From: Kitasatospora herbaricolor
GTDB lineage: Bacteria > Actinomycetota > Actinomycetes > Streptomycetales > Streptomycetaceae
NCBI RefSeq assembly: GCF_030813695.1
Contig: NZ_JAUSVA010000002.1
Span: 5,332,001 to 5,396,000, forward strand
Length of the DNA: 64,000 bases
Reading direction: 5' to 3'
The position numbers and the translations under genes are program-made. The number at the start of each line of letters is the position of its first letter. The stretch's first letter is position 1. The notes beneath the pieces were generated by a model. The model was not told where the DNA came from and ran no database searches. It saw only the letters and a program-made list of their open reading frames with translations. This document shows, one piece after another, positions 51,649-59,130 of this stretch.

Positions 51649-52620
51649 ATGGCCACCCGTGCCGTCGTTCGCGACAGGGCCGACCGGACTCGCGCGGCCC
51701 GCCCGACCAACTTCGAAGCCGACCGTGACCTGGTCGGGATGTACCTCGACGAGATCGCCAGGACGCCCCTGCTCGATGCCGCCGAAGAGGTCGAGCTGTC
51801 GCTGCGGATCGAGGCCGGCGTCTACGCCCAGCACCTGCTGGAGGAGGGCACGCTCCCCGAGGGCGCCGAGCGCGAGGAGCTGGAGGCGATAGCCGAGGAC
51901 GCCGAACGCGCCAAGGACGTCTTCATCCGCTCCAACCTTCGGCTGGTCGTGGCGGTGGCCCGGCGGTACCCCCGTAGCGGCCTGCCCCTGCTCGACCTCA
52001 TCCAGGAGGGCAACGCCGGCCTGGTCAGGGCGGTCGAGAAGTTCGACTACGCCAAGGGATTCAAGTTCTCCACCTATGCGACCTGGTGGATCCGGCAGGC
52101 GATCACCCGCTCGATCGCCGACCAGTCCCGCACCATCCGGCTGCCCGTCCACCTGGTCGAGGAGCTCGGGCGGATCCGCCGGGTGCAGCGCGAGAAGGCC
52201 AAGGAGCTGGGTCGCGAGCCCGAGCCGTCCGAGATCGCCGCGGAGCTCGACACCACCGAGACCCGGATCAAGGACGTGCTCGACTGGGCCCGTGACCCGG
52301 TCAGTCTCAACATGTCCGTCGACGACGAGGGCGAGACCCAGTTCGGCGACCTGGTCGAGGACACCGGCGCGACCTCGCCCGAGGACGCGGTGATGGTGAT
52401 GCTCCGCCGTGAGGAGCTGGACGGCCTGATCGGGCGGCTGGACGACCGCACGGCGTCGATCATCCGCTCCCGCTACGGCATGGAGGACGGCCGCGAGCGC
52501 ACCCTCACCGAGGTGGGCAAGCAGCACGGGCTCACCCGCGAGCGGATCCGGCAGATCGAGAAGCACGCGCTGGCCGAGCTGAAGAAGATCGCCGACCACG
52601 CGGGCTTCGAGGCAGCCTGA
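51649..52620 (+). CDS. hrdD: Group 2 principal-like sigma factor HrdD
   Basis: RNA polymerase sigma factor, 323 residues, lacking the long region 1.1 of HrdB. Region 1.2 is DRDLVGMYLDEIARTPLLDAAEEVELS. Region 2 contains the -10 recognition segment FKFSTYATWWIRQAITRSI, region 3 follows LPVHLVEELGRIRR, and region 4.2 is TLTEVGKQHGLTRERIRQIE. The nearest relatives by pattern are Streptomyces HrdD (and HrdA). It is non-essential where tested. ATG 51649 follows GGGAGCAAGC. A SigR-type promoter upstream points to induction by disulfide stress. Confidence 0.9.
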   Translation: MATRAVVRDRADRTRAARPTNFEADRDLVGMYLDEIARTPLLDAAEEVELSLRIEAGVYAQHLLEEGTLPEGAEREELEAIAEDAERAKDVFIRSNLRLVVAVARRYPRSGLPLLDLIQEGNAGLVRAVEKFDYAKGFKFSTYATWWIRQAITRSIADQSRTIRLPVHLVEELGRIRRVQREKAKELGREPEPSEIAAELDTTETRIKDVLDWARDPVSLNMSVDDEGETQFGDLVEDTGATSPEDAVMVMLRREELDGLIGRLDDRTASIIRSRYGMEDGRERTLTEVGKQHGLTRERIRQIEKHALAELKKIADHAGFEAA

Positions 52621-52662
52621 TCGTCACGGTGGCCGCCTGATCCCCGCGGCGGAACAGCCGTA

Positions 52663-52701
52663 CGGAGCCCCGGTAGGGCGGAAGCCCAGGCCGGGGCTTC
52701 G
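52663..52701 (+). terminator. Terminator of hrdD
   Basis: AGCCCCGG/CCGGGGCT with three more pairs outside, including a wobble, and an inner GGGC/GCCC, 42 bases past the stop. Confidence 0.7.
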
Positions 52702-52839
52702 GCGTGTGCGGTTCCGGGCGGGGCGGCACCTTCGGGGCGGGCGGGGAGAGGGACGGGACGTGCCGGGGGGCACGGCTCGTAGGCTGGTGGCGGGTCGGTC
52801 CGAGTGGTCGGGCCGGTCGGAGCGGCTGGAGGTAGGACG

Positions 52840-53178
52840 ATGGGCGAACAGGAGCCGGGACGGACCGGCGGGGGCGAGCAGGGTGGGGCGGACCGCTCCT
52901 CGGCTCGTCGTGAGAACGCGACCGGGGCCGCGGACGGATCGGTGGCCGCCGGGGCGGCAGGGCGTGGGGCGGCAGGGCATGGGGCAGCAGGGTCCCGGGC
53001 GGCAGGGTCCGGGGCGGCCTCGGTGGGCAAGGCCAAGCTGGTCTTCGGGGATCCGCTGGAGCAGCAGTCCGGGGACGACACCGATCGTGGCTGGGGCGAG
53101 CGGCCGGGGGTCGGCGAGAGTGCCGGGCGGGGCCTGGACTGGTACCTCAGCCAGCGCCCCCCGCACCACGGCGGCTGA
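52840..53178 (+). CDS. Small acidic hypothetical protein
   Basis: One hundred and twelve residues. The first half is disordered Gly/Ala/Arg with a short repeat (AAG-HGAAGSRAAGSGAAS). The second half, KLVFGDPLEQQSGDDTDRGW then GRGLDWYLSQRPPHHGG, resembles the tail of a conserved Streptomyces hypothetical family ending in RPPHH/RPPHY and having a DD-D-GWGE motif. ATG 52840 follows GGAGGTAGGACG, a strong ribosome site. No known domain. Sits between hrdD and mscL. Confidence 0.68.
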   Translation: MGEQEPGRTGGGEQGGADRSSARRENATGAADGSVAAGAAGRGAAGHGAAGSRAAGSGAASVGKAKLVFGDPLEQQSGDDTDRGWGERPGVGESAGRGLDWYLSQRPPHHGG

Positions 53179-53367
53179 ACCGGCCGTGGTGCGGCCCTGA
53201 CCAGTGACGGTCGGGGTGGGTGGTCGCGCGCAGAGGGCGGAGGTGCTGCGGTCGGGTGCGCGGACGGCGGGCGTGCCGGCGGTTGGGGACGTGGGCCATG
53301 GGTGGGTCGAGGCCGGGCGGTGGGGGCGCGTGGCCGGTGCTGGGGCTGTGGGCGGTCGGGGGCCGCG

Positions 53368-53784
53368 TCAGGACCGGCTGAGCAGCGCGTCGCGGATCTC
53401 GGTGAGCAGGGCGACCTCCTTGACCTCCGCCTCGGTCTGGACCTCCAGCAGGGTCTTGCGCCGGGCGGCGAGCCGGTTCATCGGGAGGATCAGGACGAAG
53501 TAGACGACCGCTGCGGTGATCAGGAACTGCAGCGCGGCGCTGAGCACGGACCCCCAGAGGATCAGGATGCCGGTGGTGGCCTCCCCGGTCGCGCTGAGCT
53601 CGCACGGCCCCTTGAGGCAGGAACTGTAGGCGGCCAGGTCCTTGGCGCCGAAGGCGCCGACGATGGGGTTGATCACGCCCTTGACGAAGGCGTTGACGAT
53701 GTTGGTGAACGCGGCGCCGATCACGACGGCCACGGCGAGTTCGACGACATTGCCGCGGAGCAGGAATTCCTTGAAGCCCTTCAT
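53368..53784 (-). CDS. mscL: Large-conductance mechanosensitive channel
   Basis: Pentameric membrane valve that opens on hypo-osmotic shock, 138 residues. The N-terminal MKGFKEFLLRGNVVELAVAVVIGAAF is the family signature. TM1 continues to FVKGVINPIVG, the periplasmic loop carries two Cys (SSCLKGPCELS), and TM2 is LQFLITAAVVYFVLILPMNRL, with a C-terminal helix bundle VKEVALLTEIRDALL. ATG 53784 starts at the signature; an upstream in-frame start would add eleven residues. Loop cysteines are spaced to allow a disulfide. Confidence 0.95.
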   Translation of the reverse strand: MKGFKEFLLRGNVVELAVAVVIGAAFTNIVNAFVKGVINPIVGAFGAKDLAAYSSCLKGPCELSATGEATTGILILWGSVLSAALQFLITAAVVYFVLILPMNRLAARRKTLLEVQTEAEVKEVALLTEIRDALLSRS

Positions 53785-53871
53785 GTCGCGTGAACGACAG
53801 AGCGCTGACCTGGTCACGGGTGAATTGTCCTGAGTTGTTCGGCTCTGTCCCGCACCCCGGCCGTGCCCGCC

Positions 53872-54342
53872 TCACGGGGTCTGCGGTGCGCCTCCGCCGG
53901 GGGTGCACCGGGGTGCGGCGGCGGGTTCGTGGGCGGCCGCCGTGGTCGAGGTGGCGGCCGGAGGTGGTGGGCCGGGCCGCAGCGGCCCGGCGGCGAGCGC
54001 GGTGGCCGCCGCGAGCAGCCCGGTGACCAGCACCCCCGGCCGGTGCCGTACGGCCTGTTGCAGCCGGTGCCGCCCGCTCCCGCCGCGGCGGATCGGCGCG
54101 AACACCGGCACGTCCCGTCCGGGCGGCACCGCGGGCCCGGAGGCCGGGACGGTGCGTCGGGCCGACGAACGGTGCCGCGAACCGCCGGGAGGGCCCGGCG
54201 ACGGGGTAGGGGACGGCGGGGTGCAGGACGGCGGCGGGACCGGCCGCGCGTACGCGGGGTGCGTCTGCGCCTGGCCGCACGCGGGCGCGGCCGGCGGACG
54301 GACGTCGGCGGACGGGAGCAGGGGCCGGGGGGAACGGGTCAT
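53872..54342 (-). CDS. Proline-rich membrane-anchored protein, possible truncated SAF-domain protein
   Basis: One hundred and fifty-six residues, not confidently recognised. A Pro/Ala/Ser-rich N-terminus leads to basic RRGGSGRHRLQQAVRHR, one hydrophobic segment VLVTGLLAAATALAAGPL, and a short Pro/Ala tail that stops. In Streptomyces the position between mscL and fmdB often holds a CpaB/RcpC-like SAF-domain protein with the same basic-helix-proline start. Here the SAF domain is absent and the gene ends 88 bases before the mscL start. Reading it as a truncated remnant is inference; it could be non-coding. Confidence 0.4.
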   Translation of the reverse strand: MTRSPRPLLPSADVRPPAAPACGQAQTHPAYARPVPPPSCTPPSPTPSPGPPGGSRHRSSARRTVPASGPAVPPGRDVPVFAPIRRGGSGRHRLQQAVRHRPGVLVTGLLAAATALAAGPLRPGPPPPAATSTTAAAHEPAAAPRCTPGGGAPQTP

Positions 54343-54716
54343 GACGGGCACCGCCTCGGATCGGGAGCTGGTCAGCGGCACGGCCGGACCTGCCGCCGGT
54401 GAGCTCGTACCGCGCTCACCGGTGCCGGGCCGGTCGTGCGTGCTCAGCCTGTGTCCGCCGGGCCACCGGCGGAATCCCCGTCCGATTTCCTGTGGACAAC
54501 TCGGGGCTGTGGACAACTTCGTTCACCCGCAAGGGTGAAGATCATGACGGCGACCCGGGAACAGGAGAAGAAAACGGACCAGCACCCGGAGTCCGGCACC
54601 GAGCCCGAGTTCGGAGCCCCAGCGCGGAGCCCGGGTGCGGAGCCCGACGTCAGAGTCCGGAGCCGGGGCCCGGAGTCGGGGCCCGGAGGGCCGAGACCGT
54701 GTGCGCACGCACGCGA
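54343..54716. other. Intergenic region upstream of the proline-rich gene
   Basis: No supported gene. Contains two DnaA-box-like 9-mers (54491-54516), a perfect inverted repeat TTCACCC-GCAA-GGGTGAA at 54522-54539, and repeated CGGAGCCCG words at 54610-54690. The ATG at 54544 opens a frame that runs through a terminator and antisense to fmdB, so it is rejected. Confidence 0.5.
54491..54516 (+). other. Pair of consensus DnaA boxes
   Basis: TGTGGACAA at 54491-54499 and again at 54508-54516, 17 bases apart in the same orientation. It is the reverse complement of TTGTCCACA, the preferred DnaA box of Streptomyces. No oriC gene order (dnaA, dnaN) is nearby, so a titration or regulatory site is more likely than an origin. 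Confidence 0.6.
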
Positions 54717-54759
54717 AAGGGCCTGGCCCCACCGCGGTGAGCGGTGGGGCCAGGCCCTT
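54717..54759 (-). terminator. Terminator of the FmdB gene, 19-bp perfect stem
   Basis: AAGGGCCTGGCCCCACCGC and its exact complement around GGTGA, 55 bases past the stop of the minus-strand FmdB-like gene. One of the strongest hairpins in the window. Confidence 0.85.
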
Positions 54760-54813
54760 CGAGATCCGTCCGGGTCCTGGCCGGCGCGCGATCGGCGCGT
54801 CCGGCCGGCCGGT

Positions 54814-55155
54814 TCAGCTCGTCGAGGCGCTGCCGGTCGACTTGGCGGCGGCCGGGGCCGGGCTCGCGGAGGTGCTGGAGCCGCTGGTGGAGCTGCCGCC
54901 GGTGGACGAGCCGCCCGTGGAGGAACCGCTCCCGGCTGCGGCGGCCGAAGAGCCCGCGCCGACCGAGCTGCTGGAGGACGAGCGGCTGTCCGTCCGGTAG
55001 AAGCCGGAGCCCTTGAAGACCACGCCCACGGCCGAGAAGACCTTGCGGAGCCGTCCCTGGCAGTCGGGGCACGTGGTCAGCGCGTCGTCGGTGAACTTCT
55101 GCACCGCCTCCAGGCCGTTGCCGCACTCGGTGCACTGGTACTGGTACGTGGGCAC
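54814..55155 (-). CDS. FmdB-family zinc ribbon protein
   Basis: Small regulator-like protein, 113 residues. The zinc ribbon PTYQYQCTECGNGLEAVQKF supplies Cys8-x2-Cys11, and TTCPDCQG supplies the second pair. The motif VFSAVGVVFKGSGFYRTD follows, as in the FmdB/CxxC-CxxC-SSSS family. The last ~55 residues are Ser/Gly/Ala-rich with GGSST repeats. The GTG start lies below AGGAGGAAGTCAA. Function is unknown; founders were linked to formamidase and amidase regulation. Confidence 0.92.
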   Translation of the reverse strand: MPTYQYQCTECGNGLEAVQKFTDDALTTCPDCQGRLRKVFSAVGVVFKGSGFYRTDSRSSSSSSVGAGSSAAAAGSGSSTGGSSTGGSSTSGSSTSASPAPAAAKSTGSASTS

Positions 55156-55417
55156 TTGACTTCCTCCTGCACTTCCCCCTGGCACTCTCGCCTGATGAGT
55201 GCTAACGACGGTCAATGATGCGGCATTCCGCCTGATCAGTCCAGCGCCGCAGGTGTGAGATACCCCTACCGGCGGGCCCGGGCGGCCGGACGGGCGGGTA
55301 CGGACGACTGCGCGGCGCCGGGCGGCCGCTCGCGCGACCCCGCCTCGCCCACCGCTCCGACGGCCGCGGGCCGACCGCACCGACGGCAGTGCGCCGCCGG
55401 CCGGGGCCGGCCCGGCC

Positions 55418-56824
55418 TCAGCCCTTCGCGGCCCCCACCAGCTGCGCCGCGGCGCCGCTGGTGGCCAGGGTCCGGCCGGGCGTGGCGGAGGCCGGGCAAC
55501 CCGCACCGGTGACGGTCGGGGGCATCAGGATCTCGGAGATCCCCGCAGGTGCGGCGGTCACCGCGCCCGCCGGGGCCGCGTCTGCCGCAACCGGGGCCGC
55601 CGTCGGCGCGACGAGCAATCGCCGCAGCAGGGCCAGGGCCAGCAGGCCGAGCCCGGCGCCGGCCACCGGCACCAGGAATCCGGCCGACGGGCCGTGGCCG
55701 TCGATCAGCCGGCCCGCGACGGTCGAGCCGGCGGCGAGGCCGAGGCCGATCGCGCCGGTCAGCCAGGTGAAGGCCTCGGTCTTGGCGCCGTCGGCGACCA
55801 GGGTCTCGACCAGGGTGTAGCCGGTGATCAGGGTCGGGGCGATGGCGAGCCCGCAGACCAGCCCGGCCAGCGCCAGCGCGGTCAGGTTGGGCATCGCCCA
55901 GAGGGTGGAGCAGCCGAGGACCAGCAGCGCGTAGCTGCCGAGCATCCGCCGGCGGGCCGAGCGGCGCCAGGCGACCATGCCGTAGAGCACGCCGGCCAGC
56001 ATCGAGCCGCCGGCGAAGACGCCGTACACGATGCCGCTGGCGCCGGGGCGTCCGGCCGCCTCGGCGAAGGCGGTCACAGAGACCTGCATGGCACCGAAGA
56101 CGGTGCCGACGCCGAGGAACGCGCCGGCCAGCAGCCGGACCCCGGGGGAGGCGAGCGCGGAGACCCGACGGGTGCCCGGTACCTGCGGGTGACGGGCCGG
56201 TGCGGTGCTCCGCTGCGCGGCGAAGGCGAGCCCGCCGACGACGGTCAGGGCGGCCTCGGCGACGAGTCCGGCGGCGGGGGTGACCCCGGTGGCGACGGCG
56301 GTGGCGAGCACCGGACCGACCACGAAGGTGAACTCGTCCGTCACGGACTCGAACGCGAAGGCGGTGTTGAGGGTGCCCGGCGAGGAGTCGGCCAGCTTGG
56401 TGACCCAGCGGGCCCGGACCATCGCGCCGATCTGCGGCACGCTGGCGCCGGCCGGGGCGGCGGCGAGGAAGAGCGTCCAGACCGGGGCGTGGCCGAGGGC
56501 CAGCGCGATCAGCGCGCCGACCGATACCGCGTGCACCAGCACGCTCGGCACCAGGACGGCGGACTGGCCGAAGCGGTCGGCGAGCCGGCCGGTCTGCGGG
56601 CCGACGAAGGCCTGGGCGACGGCGGAGACCGCCGCGACGGCGCCGGCCGTCCCGTACGAGCCGTGGGTGTCCAGGACCAGCAGCACGATGCCCAGGCTGA
56701 GCATCGCGTAGGGCAGGCGGGCGGCGAAGGCGGGCACCAGGAACCCGCGGGCTCCCGGGGTGCGCAGCAGCGTGCCGTACCCGACTCGTGCGGGGGCGTT
56801 GTCGACCGTTCGGCGGGCCGTCAC
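55418..56824 (-). CDS. MFS transporter
   Basis: Major facilitator protein, 468 residues, twelve helices. The loop-2/3 motif reads GPQTGRLADRFGQSAVLV, a typical GxxADRxGR-like signature, and an equivalent occurs in the second half (ARRRMLGSYALL). It resembles sugar/drug efflux MFS of the Bcr or YfkM kind; the substrate is unknown. A ~60-residue Ala/Pro-rich C-terminal tail is extra. GTG 56824 follows AGGAAGGACCGACC. It has an unusually long low-GC leader with a tiny upstream ORF, suggesting attenuation control. Confidence 0.88.
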   Translation of the reverse strand: MTARRTVDNAPARVGYGTLLRTPGARGFLVPAFAARLPYAMLSLGIVLLVLDTHGSYGTAGAVAAVSAVAQAFVGPQTGRLADRFGQSAVLVPSVLVHAVSVGALIALALGHAPVWTLFLAAAPAGASVPQIGAMVRARWVTKLADSSPGTLNTAFAFESVTDEFTFVVGPVLATAVATGVTPAAGLVAEAALTVVGGLAFAAQRSTAPARHPQVPGTRRVSALASPGVRLLAGAFLGVGTVFGAMQVSVTAFAEAAGRPGASGIVYGVFAGGSMLAGVLYGMVAWRRSARRRMLGSYALLVLGCSTLWAMPNLTALALAGLVCGLAIAPTLITGYTLVETLVADGAKTEAFTWLTGAIGLGLAAGSTVAGRLIDGHGPSAGFLVPVAGAGLGLLALALLRRLLVAPTAAPVAADAAPAGAVTAAPAGISEILMPPTVTGAGCPASATPGRTLATSGAAAQLVGAAKG

Positions 56825-57184
56825 GGTCGGTCCTTCCTGCTGCCTGGTAGCGCGGCAGGGGCAAGGGTGGCCCCGACGGCGCCGAGAGTCGTCCTCTCGC
56901 GCGTCGACCGGGGTAGATACCGGGCCCGGCATGGGTGCTGCGGGCCGCGGCCGCCGAGCGGTCGCGCCAACTCTGCTTCAGGCAGATGTTGCGGATGTGT
57001 CAGTCGTTGTTCGCGTTCTTATACGCGCGTAGACACGCGTATTCCTCCACAGTACAGGCTTCAAGGCAACTCGTCCTGTCGAATCAAGGTGAACGCTCGG
57101 TGACGCGGTGGAATTCCACTGCCCCGTCGGCCGGGGCCGTGCCCGCGCCACTGCGGCCCCGCCCCGCCGGTGCCGGGCCCGGGC
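56825..57184 (-). promoter_or_regulatory. Long low-GC leader region of the MFS gene
   Basis: Three hundred and sixty bases upstream of the MFS GTG. The part from about 56,980 to 57,110 is clearly AT-richer. It contains inverted arms ATACGCG/CGCGTAT (57021-57042), a CGAGAG/CTCTCG hairpin at 56883-56899, and a short upstream ORF. Inferred to hold the promoter and a translated leader. Confidence 0.55.
57019..57036 (-). CDS. Five-codon upstream ORF MSTRV
   Basis: GTG TCT ACG CGC GTA TAA on the minus strand, preceded by GGAGG with a seven-base spacer, a near-ideal ribosome site. It lies inside the ATACGCG/CGCGTAT inverted repeat and about 195 bases before the MFS start. An overlapping 16-codon frame (57000-57050) lacks a ribosome site. 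Translation is inferred; short leader peptides with strong sites commonly control antibiotic-exporter genes by attenuation. Confidence 0.45.
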   Translation of the reverse strand: MSTRV

Positions 57185-58669
57185 CTACCGCCCGTTCAGC
57201 CAGCCGGCCAGCTTGCCGCCCTTGTCGACGGCCCGCAGCCGCTTCTCGGCGGCCTCGCCGACCTCGTCCGTGGTGACCACCAGCAACTCGTCCCCGCCGC
57301 GCAGCACGGTGGTCTTGTCCGGCACGAAACTGCTGCCCTCCCGCACCACCAGGGTCACCGCGGCCCCGGCCGGCAGCCGCAGCTCGCCGACCTCCACCCC
57401 GGACATCCGCGAGCCGGCCGACAGGGCCACCGACAGCAGCTGTCCGTGCAGCTTCTCCAGCGGCGCGGACTCGATGCCGAGGTCCTGGCCCATCGCGCCC
57501 TCGGAGATCTTCAGCCACTTGGCCACCCACGGCAGGGTCGGCCCCTGGATCAGCGTGAAGACCACGACCAGGATGAAGACGATGTTGAAGATCTCCTGGG
57601 CCCGGGGCGCGCCCGACACCAGCGGGATGGTGGCCAGCACGATCGGCACCGCGCCGCGCAGCCCGGCCCAGCTCAGCAGCGCCTGCTCGCGCAGTGGCAG
57701 CCGGAACGGGGTGAGCGTCAGGAGCACCGACAACGGGCGGGCCAGCAGCACCAGCACGCTGCCGATGACCAGCGCGGGGACCACCGCCGAGCCCATGCTG
57801 GCGGGGGTGCAGAGAAGTCCGAGCAGGACGAACATGCCGATCTGCCCGATCCAGGCCAGCCCGTCCGCGAAGCCCCGGACGGCGGGCCCGTGCGGCAGCT
57901 TGGCGTTGCCGAGGATGACCGCGCTGACGTAGACGGCCAGGAAGCCCGAGCCGTGCAGCAGGGCGCCGCCCGCGTACGCGAGCACGGTGAGCGCGAGCAC
58001 CGCGATCGGGTAGAGGCCGGAGGACGGCAGGGCGACGTGCTTGACCGCGTAGGCGCCGAGCTTGCCGATCGCGAGGCCGACCGCGGCGCCGATGGCCAGC
58101 TCGGCGACGATGGTGCCGGTCAGCACGTACCAGGAGTCCGCCTCGCCGGCGGTGGCGAAGGCGACGACCAGGATGACCACGGGGGCGTCGTTGAAGCCCG
58201 ACTCGGCCTCCAGCAGACCGGTCAGCCGGTGCGGGAGCGGGACCATCCGCAGGACGGAGAAGACGGCCGCGGCGTCGGTCGAGGAGACGATGGCGCCCAG
58301 CAGCAGGGCGGCCCGCCAGTCCAGGCCGACCAGGTAGTGGGCGCCGGCCGCGGTGACGAAGACGCTGACGGCGACGCCGAAGGTGGCCAGCACGACGGCG
58401 GCCGGCATCACCGGTCTGACCTCGCGCCAGCTGGTCTTGAGGCCGCCCTCGGCGAGGATCACCACCAGGGCCGCGTAGCCGAGGACCTGGGTGAGCTCGG
58501 CGTTGTTGAAGGTGATGCCCAGGCCGTTCTGGCCGAGCGCCACCCCGATGCCCAGGTAGATCAGCAGGCTGGGGAGCCCGGAGCGGGTGGAGATGCGCAC
58601 GGCGACCACCGCGACCAGCAGGATCGCGGAGAATTCGAGCAGGAAGTGGTTCAGGTGGTCAACAGTCAC
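57185..58669 (-). CDS. Potassium (or sodium)/proton antiporter with TrkA-C domain
   Basis: CPA1-type antiporter, 494 residues, about twelve helices. It begins NHFLLEFSAILLVAVVAVRISTRSG. The ion-binding region is LLLGAIVSSTDAAAVFSVL and ESGFNDAPVVILVVAF, containing the conserved TDAA and ND residues. After about residue 395 a cytosolic RCK/TrkA-C domain follows (LRLPAGAAVTLVVREGSSFVPDKTTVLRGGDELLV), which in related proteins senses ions or c-di-AMP. GTG start. The promoter lies in the AT-rich stretch at 58,700-58,780. Maintains cation and pH balance. Confidence 0.9.
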   Translation of the reverse strand: MTVDHLNHFLLEFSAILLVAVVAVRISTRSGLPSLLIYLGIGVALGQNGLGITFNNAELTQVLGYAALVVILAEGGLKTSWREVRPVMPAAVVLATFGVAVSVFVTAAGAHYLVGLDWRAALLLGAIVSSTDAAAVFSVLRMVPLPHRLTGLLEAESGFNDAPVVILVVAFATAGEADSWYVLTGTIVAELAIGAAVGLAIGKLGAYAVKHVALPSSGLYPIAVLALTVLAYAGGALLHGSGFLAVYVSAVILGNAKLPHGPAVRGFADGLAWIGQIGMFVLLGLLCTPASMGSAVVPALVIGSVLVLLARPLSVLLTLTPFRLPLREQALLSWAGLRGAVPIVLATIPLVSGAPRAQEIFNIVFILVVVFTLIQGPTLPWVAKWLKISEGAMGQDLGIESAPLEKLHGQLLSVALSAGSRMSGVEVGELRLPAGAAVTLVVREGSSFVPDKTTVLRGGDELLVVTTDEVGEAAEKRLRAVDKGGKLAGWLNGR

Positions 58670-59130
58670 GCAGGGGCACCTCGGGCAGCGGGTGGACGGG
58701 GTGGCTGACGGATCGTCACAAGGATCGTTACTCAGTCTAACATTTTACCCGCTCTTTAGGTTGAAATTTCCAGCTCAGAGTCGGTCCCGGGCCCGGGACC
58801 GGGACCGGACCCGTCGCCCGGACCCTGCCCCGGCCCGGCGCCGGGCGAGGGGCCGCGCGAGCGGGCCGGCCCGCACCGTCCGAGGGACCACCCTGGCAGC
58901 CCACCCCGGCAACCTGCCGGACCTGCTCCGGAGCTGCCTTCGAACCCGCTGCGGAAGCCCCCGGGAGGGCCTTGGATCCCACGGTGGGCGTCCCCCGTGC
59001 ACGGCCGCCACTTGAGTCGGCCTAATGTGGTGACCTGTCACGGCCGCAACCCGAGACCTGCCCGCCCGTCACCCACCGTCACCCTCCAAGGACGCCCTCC
59101 GGGCGACAACGTTTGATGCCAAGGACCCAG
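58670..59130. other. Divergent region, antiporter / penicillin acylase
   Basis: About 460 bases without a supported gene. The stretch 58,715-58,780 is AT-rich with promoter-like TAAAAT and TTAGACT words on the minus strand, and a perfect 18-base palindrome follows at 58783. The remainder is GC-rich with no recognised motif. Confidence 0.5.
58783..58800. promoter_or_regulatory. 18-bp perfect palindrome
   Basis: GGTCCCGGGCCCGGGACC is fully self-complementary and borders the AT-rich promoter region. It could be an operator or a cruciform/hairpin element. No linked regulator is present. Confidence 0.4.

Noticed and set aside
54491..54516. DnaA boxes as a chromosomal origin
   Set aside because: Only two boxes, and no dnaA, dnaN, rnpA or gyrase genes nearby. 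A real Streptomyces oriC has many boxes between dnaA and dnaN.
54544..55218. Plus-strand frame starting MTATREQEKK upstream of fmdB
   Set aside because: It crosses a 19-bp terminator stem and runs antisense through the FmdB gene. Its translation is low-complexity and it has no convincing ribosome site.
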